This document shows, in pieces, positions 24,937 to 33,294 of a stretch of 64,000 nt of DNA. Source of the stretch: Christensenella minuta (GTDB lineage: Bacteria; Bacillota; Clostridia; Christensenellales; Christensenellaceae); NCBI RefSeq assembly GCF_003628755.1, contig NZ_CP029256.1, forward strand, positions 2,809,585 through 2,873,584, written 5' to 3'. A program made the position numbers and the translations under genes. Within the stretch, counting starts at the first letter, position 1; the number at the start of each line of letters is the position of its first letter. Under the pieces are notes generated by a model, which ran no database searches, was not told the DNA's origin, and was given only the letters and a program-made list of their open reading frames with translations.

Positions 24937-26538
24937 TTATCCGGCGGTGAGGTCTCCCTCACGGATTACCTCGCCCGTCACCGCGTTCAGCAGGAGATAT
25001 GGGGAAGCGCCGTCGGGGAATGTGGTCGGATCGAATCCGTCCGTATATCGCCGCTCTCCATAGCCGTAAAAGCCCCATGCCGGAATCAGCGTGCCCCTGG
25101 TGATCGAATCCTGCTCCGATACACGGAAATACCCGAGCGCAATGTGGTTCACGTGGAAGTACAGTCTTGTAACCTCCGGCTGGTCGGTAACCCGTTTGTT
25201 CGCCTGTACGAGCAGCGTTTCAAATGTATTCATGATTTCCGAAAAGGGAAGGAGCGCCTGCTCCTGCGGCAGCTCCCGCACAATGGAAAGGGGAGAATGC
25301 CATTCGATGCCCGTAATGCCCGTATCGTCAACCGTAACATTGCACGTCTCATAGGTCCAGCTGTGCGCATCCTTTTTTCCAAAATCGGGGTCTTCGGGAG
25401 ATGGATCCGATGCTTCGCCGTAAATATACAGGCTGTTCGCCTCGTTTGTACGGCGTACGAAAACCATGCTGTATGCGGTATAGCCGTCCGCGGCCGCAAA
25501 CGCTTCCGCGGGCATGTTATCCGGATTCACAGTCACAAGCGACATATTGTACAGCGACATATCCGTTCCCGCGGCCGCAAAGAATTCCTGCGCCTTAAAG
25601 AGCGCCTGCCCCGGAGTCAGGGAAATACCGTCCGCGTGGTCCTGCTGAGGCTGGCCTTCTTTGACGGGTATGGGCGTCTTGGTGAAAAACGAGCTGTAAT
25701 CGCCGTCCGGAAGGAGATCATAGAATTCCTGCAAATGACTGTTGTCTGAAAATGCCAGGTCCGCGCCGGACCTGTAGTTGTCCGTCACGATCGACGCCGC
25801 TTCCGAAACGCCGTCTGCGGCCTCAAAGGTGCTGTAGCCTTTGCTTATGCGGATCAGGTCATTCCCGTTGTTTACGGAAAAATAAGCGGAGGCCGGGTCC
25901 GCGGGATCGGTTCGTACCGCCAGGCCTTCATAACTTTCCGCCTCATAACCGATGGAACGAGGCTTTATCGTCCGCAGTTTACCGTTTGAAAGCGGCGGTT
26001 CCACTGTTTCGGGAGCTGTCTCAAGCTGTCCGCGCATCTTGCTTAAGTATTGCTCCGCTTCTTCGGCGCTCCCGGAAAAGGCAGCTTCCCCCTTGTTGAT
26101 TTCTTCCAGCTGGCGTTCGGCGCTGCGAATACACCATTCGACCTCTTCCTTCGTAAGCTGTGTCGGTTCGTCGTAGAGGGGCGTATCGCCGAACAGGTAG
26201 GCGAGCATACCGTCCACCTGTTCCTGCGTAAATGGGGATGCCTCGATCTCGAGCGCCGGCAGCGCGGCCGTCTTTGGCACCTCTACCCATGCGTCAAACG
26301 CGCACTCCAACTTGCCATCCGCCGCCGTAAACCCGCCGCTGTATTCTGTGGGCGCGTCCAACTGTTCCGCAAGGGGCGGCAGTGCGGGGGTGGACGGCGC
26401 AATGGCTTGCAGCGCGGCCGGTTCCTGTACTCCAGCTGCTTCCGTAGGGAAGCCTGCCTGCGCCTCTGCAATGCCGCAGCCCGCGCAAAGGCCCGCGCAA
26501 AGCAGCAAAGATAGTCCAAGCGTAATTGTTTTTTTCAT
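24937..26538 (-). CDS. Large lipoprotein, DUF6034-like
   Basis: A 533-residue exported lipoprotein. The signal peptide MKKTITLGLSLLLCAGLCAGC ends in a lipobox cysteine at residue 21. A Pro/Ala-rich stretch follows, then a long acidic region with no repeats and no transmembrane segment. It resembles the DUF6034 proteins of gut Firmicutes, though I rate that match as moderate. It is the third gene behind a response regulator and a sensor kinase, 69 bases after the kinase. It may be the membrane-bound partner or sensor subunit of that two-component system. The start follows AAGGATG by 8 bases. Confidence 0.7.
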   Translation of the reverse strand: MKKTITLGLSLLLCAGLCAGCGIAEAQAGFPTEAAGVQEPAALQAIAPSTPALPPLAEQLDAPTEYSGGFTAADGKLECAFDAWVEVPKTAALPALEIEASPFTQEQVDGMLAYLFGDTPLYDEPTQLTKEEVEWCIRSAERQLEEINKGEAAFSGSAEEAEQYLSKMRGQLETAPETVEPPLSNGKLRTIKPRSIGYEAESYEGLAVRTDPADPASAYFSVNNGNDLIRISKGYSTFEAADGVSEAASIVTDNYRSGADLAFSDNSHLQEFYDLLPDGDYSSFFTKTPIPVKEGQPQQDHADGISLTPGQALFKAQEFFAAAGTDMSLYNMSLVTVNPDNMPAEAFAAADGYTAYSMVFVRRTNEANSLYIYGEASDPSPEDPDFGKKDAHSWTYETCNVTVDDTGITGIEWHSPLSIVRELPQEQALLPFSEIMNTFETLLVQANKRVTDQPEVTRLYFHVNHIALGYFRVSEQDSITRGTLIPAWGFYGYGERRYTDGFDPTTFPDGASPYLLLNAVTGEVIREGDLTAG

Positions 26539-26607
26539 GACTTCACATCCTTTCTGATGTGCCTATCATAACGCGGACATTGCATTCGAGTATTCAGCAA
26601 ACTGTAA

Positions 26608-28011
26608 TCAATTTGTAAAAATGATATGTACGGTTGTCCCTGTTCCGGGGCTGCTGTCGATGGCAAGCAGCGCGCCGTGCAGGCGCGCAATCTTCTGGCA
26701 CAGCGCAAGCCCAAGCCCGAGTCCGCCTTTTTTGCGTGAAGCGGAGGGATCGCCCTTGTAAAAGGGCTGCGCCACATGCGCGAGTTTCTCCTCGGGAATA
26801 CCGCACCCGTCGTCCCTGACGAAGATATCGTTTTTTTGCGCTACAATGGAAATATGGCTGCTTCCGGCCTTGCGTGAATTGTCTATCAGGTTTAGGAGCA
26901 GGTCCGTCATCAGGTCGCGATCCATGGCAAGCAGCCCGCCGTCCGAATAAACGGAAATTTCCGTTTCCTGTAACCCCTGGCCCGAAACAACGGTTTTCCT
27001 GACTTCGTCCAGCAGTACGGCCGTGCTTTCCTCCCGCAGGGAAAGGGCCGCGTGATCGGTTGCGATCAGTTTCGCAAGCTTTTGGATCAGCCGTTCCATA
27101 TAGCGGCATTCTGTATGGATTCTGGAAATAGCGTTTTGTTGCTGTACCTCCGTGAGCCTTGTTCGCTGCAGGGTATCCGCATAGCCGATGACGGAAGTCA
27201 TCGGCGTTTTGATTTCATGGGCCACGGCGGCAAGCAGCATTTCCTGCTGCTGCGCTTTTAATTCAAGCGAATTGATGTTCCGTTCCACCGCTCCGGCCAT
27301 GGCGTTAAAACTTTGCGCGAGGGCGGCAATTTCGTCCGAACCTCTCGGGCAGGCCCGTTCGCTGTAAACGCCGCCCGCAATTTGCGCCGCCTGCTGTTTC
27401 AACATTTCGAGCGGGAAAAGCGCCCGCTTGAGCAGGAAGACGAGGAGCGGCACACAAACGGCAGCCGTCAGCCCGCCGATCAAAACCGCTCCGGGCACGA
27501 ATGTTTGAAGACCGCGATAAACCTGCGTTATGTTGGAGACCATATAAACCGTGTAAGGCTCCCGTGCAAAGGAAAAGGCCTGTCTGGTCAGGAAAAGAAT
27601 TTCATTCCCCGCTTTCACGGTCGTATATTCCACAGCGTCATAGCTGGCGCCGAGGGTTCGGATTTCTCCGTAGGACATTAAAATATCCGGCTGGTACCCG
27701 GATGTATTGCAGACTGTTTCACTTCCGTGCATCAGGATGAAATCCGCGTCTCCCGCCGTCCTCCGGGCATATTCGCGGAACAGGTATTGGATCAGGCTGC
27801 TGCGCGCATTACCGGCAGCGGAGAAAAAGGCCGATTCGTTTACGGCATTTTTGAAAGAAATGCTCATATAGCGGCTTTGGGAAAGCGCGGACTCCTCTGC
27901 CTGCTGTATGCTGTTCTGGGCGGACAGCAAAACCAGCAGGCAGCCGCTTACAAGAATCGCCGCTAAAATAACGGCGAGGGAAATCAGCGTAATCCTCGTA
28001 CGAAGCTTCAT
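26608..28011 (-). CDS. Sensor histidine kinase
   Basis: A 467-residue membrane kinase. Two helices (about 7-30 and 172-194) enclose an extracellular domain of about 140 residues; a HAMP segment follows (FNAMAGAVERN). The phospho-acceptor is His265 in AAVAHEIKTPMTSVIGY; the N box LLNLIDNSRKAG, the G boxes RDDGCGIPEE and GLGLGLALCQKI complete the ATPase domain. Its start lies 3 bases after the response regulator stop, with GGAGG inside that gene, so translation is linked. A lipoprotein gene follows and may belong to signal detection. Confidence 0.94.
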   Translation of the reverse strand: MKLRTRITLISLAVILAAILVSGCLLVLLSAQNSIQQAEESALSQSRYMSISFKNAVNESAFFSAAGNARSSLIQYLFREYARRTAGDADFILMHGSETVCNTSGYQPDILMSYGEIRTLGASYDAVEYTTVKAGNEILFLTRQAFSFAREPYTVYMVSNITQVYRGLQTFVPGAVLIGGLTAAVCVPLLVFLLKRALFPLEMLKQQAAQIAGGVYSERACPRGSDEIAALAQSFNAMAGAVERNINSLELKAQQQEMLLAAVAHEIKTPMTSVIGYADTLQRTRLTEVQQQNAISRIHTECRYMERLIQKLAKLIATDHAALSLREESTAVLLDEVRKTVVSGQGLQETEISVYSDGGLLAMDRDLMTDLLLNLIDNSRKAGSSHISIVAQKNDIFVRDDGCGIPEEKLAHVAQPFYKGDPSASRKKGGLGLGLALCQKIARLHGALLAIDSSPGTGTTVHIIFTN

Positions 28012-28014
28012 CCA

Positions 28015-28659
28015 TCAGTCCTCCAGACGATAGCCTACTTTTGGAATAGTTGCAATGGAAATGCCGAGCTTCTTGCGCAGCTGCGCGATGTGTACGTCCA
28101 CCGTGCGCGTTTCGCCCATAAAATCGATACCCCATACGCTCAAGAGTAGCGCATCGCGGGACATAGCGATATTTTTGTTTTTGGCAAGAGTCAGCAGAAG
28201 ATCAAATTCCAGCGGCTTTAGGGAAACGGACCGGCCGTCCTTTTTTACGCTGTGGCGCTGTTCGTCAATTTCCACATCGCCCGCGCGGAACACATGAGGA
28301 AAACGGCCCGTTCGCCGCAGGACCTTTTCCATACGCACCATCAGCTCCAAGATATCGAAGGGCTTGACGATATAATCCTCGGCTTTAAGGAGCCCCTTAA
28401 CCTTGGATTCCGTGTCGTTTACGGCAGTCAGGTAGATTACGGGAATACCATGCTGCGCAAAGCAGGAAAAAAGGGAAAAGCCGTCTATTCCGGGCAGCAT
28501 CACATCCAGCAGCGCCAAGTCAAATTGTTCCGTTTGGAGCCGTTCCGGCACCTCGCTTCCATCGCATAGGGGGATTACTTCATAACCCGCTGCGCTCAGG
28601 TTCAGGCAAATCAGCGAAGAAATTGCTTCATCGTCTTCGACGACAAGGATCTTATTCAT
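28015..28659 (-). CDS. OmpR/PhoB-family response regulator
   Basis: A 214-residue regulator: receiver domain with acidic pocket EDDE and phosphorylated Asp52 in LALLDVMLPG, the KPFDILELMVR switch region, then a winged-helix DNA-binding domain with the C-terminal TIPKVGYRLED. The start at 28659 (MNKILVVEDD) follows GAGGTG; the frame upstream to 28830 is not used. It is the first gene of a minus-strand operon with the kinase and lipoprotein. It diverges from the leader of the MATE gene. Confidence 0.94.
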   Translation of the reverse strand: MNKILVVEDDEAISSLICLNLSAAGYEVIPLCDGSEVPERLQTEQFDLALLDVMLPGIDGFSLFSCFAQHGIPVIYLTAVNDTESKVKGLLKAEDYIVKPFDILELMVRMEKVLRRTGRFPHVFRAGDVEIDEQRHSVKKDGRSVSLKPLEFDLLLTLAKNKNIAMSRDALLLSVWGIDFMGETRTVDVHIAQLRKKLGISIATIPKVGYRLED

Positions 28660-28771
28660 TTCACACCTCACCGCTGTCATATTATTCCATGTGTGTTTCA
28701 AAATTGTATCACCTGCGGGATGAAAAAACATCATCAAAATGTAAAACCTTTGAAGGGTCGTGGACGCGCAC

Positions 28772-28800
28772 TTGACAGGAAAGGCGCGCCCCTGTATCAT
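28772..28800 (+). promoter_or_regulatory. Promoter of the MATE leader
   Basis: TTGACA (28772-28777), 17 bases, TATCAT (28795-28800). Transcription should start near 28807, about 265 bases before the MATE start codon. Confidence 0.75.
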
Positions 28801-28830
28801 AAAGGCAAATAAAAACAAAGGATAAATCAT

Positions 28831-28972
28831 GTATTACAGCAGGCTTTGTATCCTAGGAAGCTCCGCACAAATGGAATGGATGAGACATTGTACGGAGCCT
28901 AAAACGGCGGAAGGCCGGTTCATCAGTCAATCGTACCAGCAGGATGCGGGAACGCCCGCTTTGTTGTAATAC
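28831..28972 (+). ncRNA. Riboswitch-like leader RNA upstream of a MATE gene, class unknown
   Basis: The domain is closed by GTATTACA (28831-28838) and TGTAATAC (28965-28972), eight pairs. Inside are GCTCCG/CGGAGC (28860-28865/28893-28898), CGGC/GCCG (28905-28908/28914-28917) and GCGGG-AACG-CCCGC (28946-28959). The loop GATGA near 28880 can pair with TCATC near 28920 (pseudoknot). AGCAGG occurs twice. The strand GCGGGAA (28946-28952) can instead pair with TTCCCGC (28989-28995), so two exclusive folds exist before the terminator. I could not match it to the guanidine, SAM, preQ1, THF, purine or other classes I know. Confidence 0.6.
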
Positions 28973-29004
28973 GAAAAAACGGATGATTTTCCCGCAAAGG
29001 GGGG

Positions 29005-29036
29005 GCCGCGGACAATGTCGCGCGGTTCTTTTTTTA
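29005..29036 (+). terminator. Leader terminator (attenuator) before the MATE gene
   Basis: CCGCG-GAC / GTC-G-CGCGG with an AAT loop, followed by a T-rich tail ending in T7. It lies 35 bases before the MATE start, so it must be bypassed for expression. Confidence 0.75.
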
Positions 29037-29070
29037 TGCCGCGAAACGCTTTGTTTCAGGGAGGATTATC

Positions 29071-30414
29071 ATGAATACAAAGATACGGGATTTAACGTCG
29101 GGACATGTGACCCGGACGCTTCTTCGGTTTGCGGGGCCGATGTTCCTTGCAAATCTCCTGCAGTCTTTTTACAGCCTTGTGGATATGGCTGTGGTCGGCC
29201 GGTTTGTGGGCAGCGGAGGCCTTGCCGCCGTCAGCAGCGCGTCTATGCTCGTTTTCCTCATTACGTCGGCCTGCACGGGCCTCGCACAGGGCGGGGCGGT
29301 GCTTGTGGCACAATACGAGGGCGCGCGCCAAAAAAAACAGCAGGCGGAAGCCGTCTTAACGCTGTTTGTCTTGGCTGCTGTCTTTGCCGCCGCGGTAACG
29401 GCGGCAGGATTTCTTTTGTATCATCCGGCGCTGCTGCTGATGCGTGTGCCGCAGGACGCGATGGCGGATGCGGACGGATATATGAGCGTCGTCTGCGGAG
29501 GAACGGCCTTTGTTTTTGGTTATAATGCGGTCTGCGCGATCCTGCGCGGCCTTGGGGATTCAAAGCGTCCCCTGTATTTTGTGCTCGCGGCGGCCATAGT
29601 CAATGTTGCGCTCGACCTGCTGCTTGTTGGCGGATTCCATAAGGGTACGTGGGGAGCTGCGGTTGCCACTGTTTCATCACAGGGGGTTTCTTTTTTCATT
29701 GCGGCGGTATACCTTTGGCGCAGCCGGCTGGTCGCCATCCGTTGGAAGTGGAAAGTCAGCAAAGAAAAAGCGGCGGCGATCCTGCGGGTGGGCGTCCCTT
29801 CCGCCGGGCAGATGGCAGTGCTCAATTTTTCTTACATGGCAGCTACCGGAATGCTGAATGTATATGGCGTGGCGGTTGCCGCGGCGTCAGGGATCGGTCT
29901 TAAGGTGAACACATTTGCAGCCATGCCTGTGTGGGCGGTCGGGCAGGCCGTGAGCGCAATGGCGGGGCAAACTATGGGCGCGGGCCGCCTTGCGCGTACT
30001 GAGAGCGTGGCCCGGGCGGGCGTGAAGGTCAGCGTGACCGCATCGCTTGTCATGATCGTATTTTTCCAGCTGTTTGCCGCCCGGGTTATCCTGCTGTTCA
30101 ATGACGACCCACAGGTCGTGAGCGAGGGGATTTTATACCTGCGCATTTGCTGCTCGCTCAATTGCGCCGCGTATGCCGTGATGTATGCCTTGAATTCGTT
30201 CGCCACAGGTCTTGGAGACGCGGCCTTTGCGTTCTGGAATTCCATGCTCGACTGTGTGCTCATCCGCATTTTCGGCAGCTGGCTTCTCGGTATGGTCCTC
30301 GGGTATGGTTTTGTGGGGATATACCTCGCGGAGATGTTCGCGCCCGTGCTTCCGGCCCTTGCGGGCGTAATCTATTTTAAGCGCGGTAAGTGGAAAACGC
30401 GGCGGTTAATCTGA
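29071..30414 (+). CDS. MATE-family multidrug efflux protein
   Basis: A complete 447-residue MATE exporter with twelve predicted helices in two six-helix bundles. The N-terminal bundle carries FAGPMFLANLLQSFYSLVDMAVVGRFVG, the usual substrate/ion region; ARQKKQQ after helix 4 is the cytoplasmic loop seen in the family. GGGAGGATTATC precedes the ATG. It is monocistronic and sits behind a promoter, a structured leader and an intrinsic terminator, so its expression is probably controlled by a ligand of that RNA, perhaps the exported compound. The substrate is unknown. Confidence 0.95.
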   Translation: MNTKIRDLTSGHVTRTLLRFAGPMFLANLLQSFYSLVDMAVVGRFVGSGGLAAVSSASMLVFLITSACTGLAQGGAVLVAQYEGARQKKQQAEAVLTLFVLAAVFAAAVTAAGFLLYHPALLLMRVPQDAMADADGYMSVVCGGTAFVFGYNAVCAILRGLGDSKRPLYFVLAAAIVNVALDLLLVGGFHKGTWGAAVATVSSQGVSFFIAAVYLWRSRLVAIRWKWKVSKEKAAAILRVGVPSAGQMAVLNFSYMAATGMLNVYGVAVAAASGIGLKVNTFAAMPVWAVGQAVSAMAGQTMGAGRLARTESVARAGVKVSVTASLVMIVFFQLFAARVILLFNDDPQVVSEGILYLRICCSLNCAAYAVMYALNSFATGLGDAAFAFWNSMLDCVLIRIFGSWLLGMVLGYGFVGIYLAEMFAPVLPALAGVIYFKRGKWKTRRLI

Positions 30415-30667
30415 AAAGACGGACCGCTGCGGCGCACGTTTTTCAGTTGAGTCCAGCGCCGCGTTTGGATCATTGCGGGTCAGGATCGCCAGCTATGCTT
30501 GGTGGCGCGCCCGAAATCCGTTCCGGTTGCTGTGGGGCCGGCCGCCGTTAAAATGGCCAAGTTATTTTCGCCGCCGCCAGCCTTGCGGCTGGTACCAAGG
30601 GAAAAAACGGAAAAGCAAAAGCCCATTTATCCCGCGTGGCCGGGGAATTTATCATAGTTAGGCCAAT
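30415..30667. other. Intergenic stretch without a gene
   Basis: No credible gene. The sequence contains local inverted repeats (for example CCAGCC-TTGC-GGCTGG near 30590), but no T-run or conserved element that I recognise. Confidence 0.5.
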
Positions 30668-30705
30668 AAAAATCCTGCCGCGGAGGCTTCCGCGGCAGGA
30701 TTTTC
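30668..30705 (-). terminator. Terminator of the DUF2148 operon
   Basis: AAAATCCTGCCGCGGAAG stem pairs with its complement around 30684; A/T runs on both sides allow use in both directions. Confidence 0.88.
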
Positions 30706-30718
30706 TGTCTGTCGTTTT

Positions 30719-31252
30719 TTATTTGCGGTCAAAATAAGGAGATTTGCTCCCGGCGGAAAGCGGAACTGCCAGGATCACCTTTACATCCTCGTCCATGACC
30801 TGCATAGATAATGCCGCGCGTCCGGCGGAAAACATCACGCGGTTATCGATGCGGGAATCCGCGGCCGCCGATACGGCCGAACCGACCGCAATTCCAAGGT
30901 CCACATTGTCGTACGCGCACACGCCGTTTTGCTGCGCGCACTCCCCGCAGTTGGTATGGTTGCAGTACTGGCAGCCTTCGTTGAGGCCGCGCTGCTGGTA
31001 GGACGTACCGATCAAAACAACGGCCTGGCTCGCGCGGATATTTCCCGCGTCCCGCGTAAAAAACGGATAGTCAAGCACCGGGGCAAGACGGTCCATCTCT
31101 TGTGCCAGCGCTTCCTTTTCTTCACCGGTCAGGACGCATGTGCGGATAAAATCAATCCCGCGCGTCTTTGGGGCTGTGCGCGCCGCCGCGCACAGCCTTG
31201 CCGCCGTATCCAGTACGGCCTTCTCCTCCAGTTTCTTTGAATCGTACCTCAT
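30719..31252 (-). CDS. DUF2148 (ferredoxin-like) protein
   Basis: A 177-residue protein of the DUF2148 family, annotated in anaerobes as a ferredoxin-domain protein. The central cysteine cluster CQYCNHTNCGEC plus a further Cys in NGVCAYDNVDLGIAVGSAV fits an iron-sulfur or zinc site. The start at 31252 (MRYDSKKLEEKA) is preceded by AAGGAGGAAACGGT; the frame upstream is not used. It is the last gene of a three-gene operon with a MarR regulator and a small zinc-ribbon protein. No biochemical role is established. Confidence 0.88.
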   Translation of the reverse strand: MRYDSKKLEEKAVLDTAARLCAAARTAPKTRGIDFIRTCVLTGEEKEALAQEMDRLAPVLDYPFFTRDAGNIRASQAVVLIGTSYQQRGLNEGCQYCNHTNCGECAQQNGVCAYDNVDLGIAVGSAVSAAADSRIDNRVMFSAGRAALSMQVMDEDVKVILAVPLSAGSKSPYFDRK

Positions 31253-31265
31253 ACCGTTTCCTCCT

Positions 31266-31676
31266 TCAAAGCGTCTCGATCTTCGCAAGCGTTTTCATCA
31301 ATGTTTTCAGTTTTTTTTCACCGATCAGGTCCTTTACCGCGCACTGCGCTTTTTTCCACAGCTTTTCCGCATACAAAAGAGTCCGGCCGCCCGTTTCGGT
31401 CAGCGCGAGACAGCGGTCGCGGGCATCTTTTTTAGCCGTGTCCGTAACGAGACCGGCGCCGAAAAGCGGCTTTAAGTTCCGTACCAGCGTACTGCGGTCG
31501 AGTTTCATGCTGGCTGCAAGCGCACTGGTGCTGGCCGTACCCAGCTGATCCAAATGGCAGAGCAGGGAATACTGCGCTGCGGTAATTCCGGAAGGGGCGA
31601 GCATACGGTCATAATATGAAGCAAGCGTCCGGCCCGCGCGCCGAAGGTGGATGTATACGCATTTTTCCTTAGTCAT
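31266..31676 (-). CDS. MarR-family transcriptional regulator
   Basis: A 136-residue winged-helix regulator. The HTH reads STSALAASMKLDRSTLVRNLKPLFGAGLV, and the wing carries DARDRCLALTETG, as in MarR/OhrR proteins. Two Cys residues (Cys6 and the one in DRCLAL) might sense oxidants, but their positions do not match OhrR. The gene overlaps the preceding zinc-ribbon gene by 8 bases and is followed 13 bases later by the DUF2148 gene, which it probably controls together with itself. Confidence 0.93.
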   Translation of the reverse strand: MTKEKCVYIHLRRAGRTLASYYDRMLAPSGITAAQYSLLCHLDQLGTASTSALAASMKLDRSTLVRNLKPLFGAGLVTDTAKKDARDRCLALTETGGRTLLYAEKLWKKAQCAVKDLIGEKKLKTLMKTLAKIETL

Positions 31677-31872
31677 CCCGGCCCTCCTTTTTTAAATAGG
31701 CGGCTTCAAAATCCGGGCTGTCCTCGAGCGCCCGCAGCTCTTCGCGCGAGAGGACGCTGTTCGTCCCGAGGCATGCCGTGCACCGGGCCTTGCATTCGGG
31801 GCAGACGCAGCCGAGCGCAAGGTCCTCCGCGTGCACCATATACGTGCCGCATTGGGCACATTCACATCTCAT
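31669..31872 (-). CDS. Small zinc-ribbon protein
   Basis: A 67-residue protein with eight cysteines arranged in pairs: CECAQC near the N-terminus, CVCPEC in the middle, CTAC after it. These make one or two zinc ribbons. The C-terminal 30 residues are acidic and helical. The start is set at the ATG at 31872, 7 bases behind GGAGG; the ATG at 31878 is too close to the site. It opens the operon with MarR and DUF2148 genes and overlaps MarR by 8 bases. Function unknown. Confidence 0.75.
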   Translation of the reverse strand: MRCECAQCGTYMVHAEDLALGCVCPECKARCTACLGTNSVLSREELRALEDSPDFEAAYLKKEGRDD

Positions 31873-31935
31873 ATCCATACCTCCGATGCGTGTATATACA
31901 ACATAATAACACCCGCATATTCCCGTGTCAAATAA

Positions 31936-32580
31936 TCAGACTACAACCACGCCGAGGAGCTTTGCCAGCTCCGCCGCCTGTGCGGGAGAAACAACCGCGC
32001 CTCGAAGCTCCCACGCGGAAGCAAGGATGTCCGCAATTTCGCTCGCAGTAAAATCAATCCCCGCAAGCGGTGTGTGCGAAAAATTTACCCGCACAAGCTC
32101 CACATTGGAAAGCTCCAGGTTTTTGAGGGAACATTCCCCAAAATCCGCATTGGAAAAAGAAGAGTCCGCGATGGATACATTTTTCCATTTGGAGCAGTTG
32201 CAGTTCGCATATCCAAAATTACAGCCGGAAAATAAAACGTCCTGCAGGAAAGCCCGGTACAGGCTGCCGCCTACGTTTTTACAGGCGTGGAACTCGCAGC
32301 GGGAAAGGTAGCCTCCCTCGAGCAAGCTGCCCGAAAAATCGCAGGTGCGGAAAATTACGTCCATAAATTCTGTCTTTTTCAAATTACACCGTGTAAACCG
32401 GCAGCGTTCAAATATACATCCTTTAAAAACGGTTTGCGAAAAGTCCTTCTCTTCAAAGGCAAAGCCGTGGAATGTTTTATTCTCGACCGCTGTCTCCTCT
32501 TCCTGCGCCTCCCGCACGAGCGGCTCGAAATCCGTGCGTGCCTCCGGGCTGCCCGCGGTCCTCGGCTTCAGTCGTTTCAT
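31936..32580 (-). CDS. Pentapeptide-repeat protein
   Basis: A 214-residue protein whose central part (about 45-190) is built from pentapeptide repeats of the A(D/N)LXX type with F or L at the centre, for example FKGCIFERCRFTRCNLKKTEF. These fold as a right-handed quadrilateral beta-helix. The start is taken at 32580, 9 bases behind AAAGG; an in-frame ATG at 32589 is closer to the site. Some members mimic DNA and shield gyrase from quinolones, but most have no known role. The many cysteines in the helix are unusual. Single gene. Confidence 0.9.
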   Translation of the reverse strand: MKRLKPRTAGSPEARTDFEPLVREAQEEETAVENKTFHGFAFEEKDFSQTVFKGCIFERCRFTRCNLKKTEFMDVIFRTCDFSGSLLEGGYLSRCEFHACKNVGGSLYRAFLQDVLFSGCNFGYANCNCSKWKNVSIADSSFSNADFGECSLKNLELSNVELVRVNFSHTPLAGIDFTASEIADILASAWELRGAVVSPAQAAELAKLLGVVVV

Positions 32581-32589
32581 AATATCCAT

Positions 32590-32899
32590 CCTTTCCGTAT
32601 GATTGGATTATACCACACGGAAACGGCAAAAAGGCGCGGATTCAAAAATATGTGCGTTTCAGCCGTGCGGTGCTTGCGGGCTGCTGGCGCTGTGGTCGAT
32701 GTGGCAGGCTGTTTTCCCGATAATTGCCGCGAACGGCGTGGGCGGCAGCCGTGCCCGCATGGCTCGCGCCGGCCAAAGAAATCCTGTTTATGGTTCGTGC
32801 GTCCTGCGCATTTTTCAGATGCTTTGCCAGAGGAGAACGGTTATGCTGCTGATACACAGGTCATAACGGGATCCCATAGGTTTTGGAAAAGCCGCATAC
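32590..32899. other. Intergenic stretch without a convincing gene
   Basis: Open frames exist on both strands (71 codons on minus, 214 on plus overlapping the pentapeptide gene), but none has a ribosome site or recognisable protein. I see no regulatory element. Confidence 0.5.
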
Positions 32900-32930
32900 A
32901 AAAAACACGCACGAAGCGTGCGTGTTTTTA
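32900..32930 (-). terminator. Terminator after the small ACT-like gene
   Basis: AAAAACACGCACG-AAG-CGTGCGTGTTTTT, usable on both strands; ends the minus-strand gene that stops at 32940. Confidence 0.88.
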
Positions 32931-32939
32931 AAGCGAAAT

Positions 32940-33194
32940 TTAGTTGAGATCGATCAGCTTTGCGGTCACACCCTCCACGGCGCTGAAATCGGCGATCATT
33001 TTGTCGATAGTCTCCTTATCGCCGCATGCCTGCAGCATGATGACTCCGTCGTCTGCGCAATAATCGTCGCTCGTTTCGTGCATGCCCACGCGCATTCTGA
33101 TATTGCAGCCATGCGCGGTGAGCGCCTCCTGGAGCTTCGACGCATTGGCGGTGCGGTGGTCCAGCCTGATTCCAATAATATAGTAGCAAGACAT
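32940..33194 (-). CDS. Small ferredoxin-fold regulator-like protein (TM1266/NikR-C type)
   Basis: An 84-residue protein with a predicted beta-alpha-beta-beta-alpha-beta fold (YYIIGIRLDHR, a helix, RMRVGMHE, GVIMLQACG, a helix, VTAKLIDLN). This layout is shared by the small TM1266-like proteins described near iron-only hydrogenase genes and by NikR C-terminal domains. The match is by shape, not by strict motif. GGAGGG precedes the ATG. It is monocistronic here, with no hydrogenase gene nearby. A ligand-binding or regulatory role is likely but unproved. Confidence 0.6.
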   Translation of the reverse strand: MSCYYIIGIRLDHRTANASKLQEALTAHGCNIRMRVGMHETSDDYCADDGVIMLQACGDKETIDKMIADFSAVEGVTAKLIDLN

Positions 33195-33294
33195 AAATAA
33201 ACTCCCTCCTTTTTTAGTCCCCTTTTCCGCATGGAGCGCGGTTTGTTACGCATAATATAAAAGCTGCGGTATCCGGCCGCAGGAAATGCGGAGA

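Noticed and set aside
28991-29036. T-box leader (GGGGGGCCGCGGAC resembles a T-box antiterminator)
   Set aside because: The T-box sequence AGGGTGGNACCGCG is not matched, there is no Stem I specifier pattern, and the gene is an exporter.
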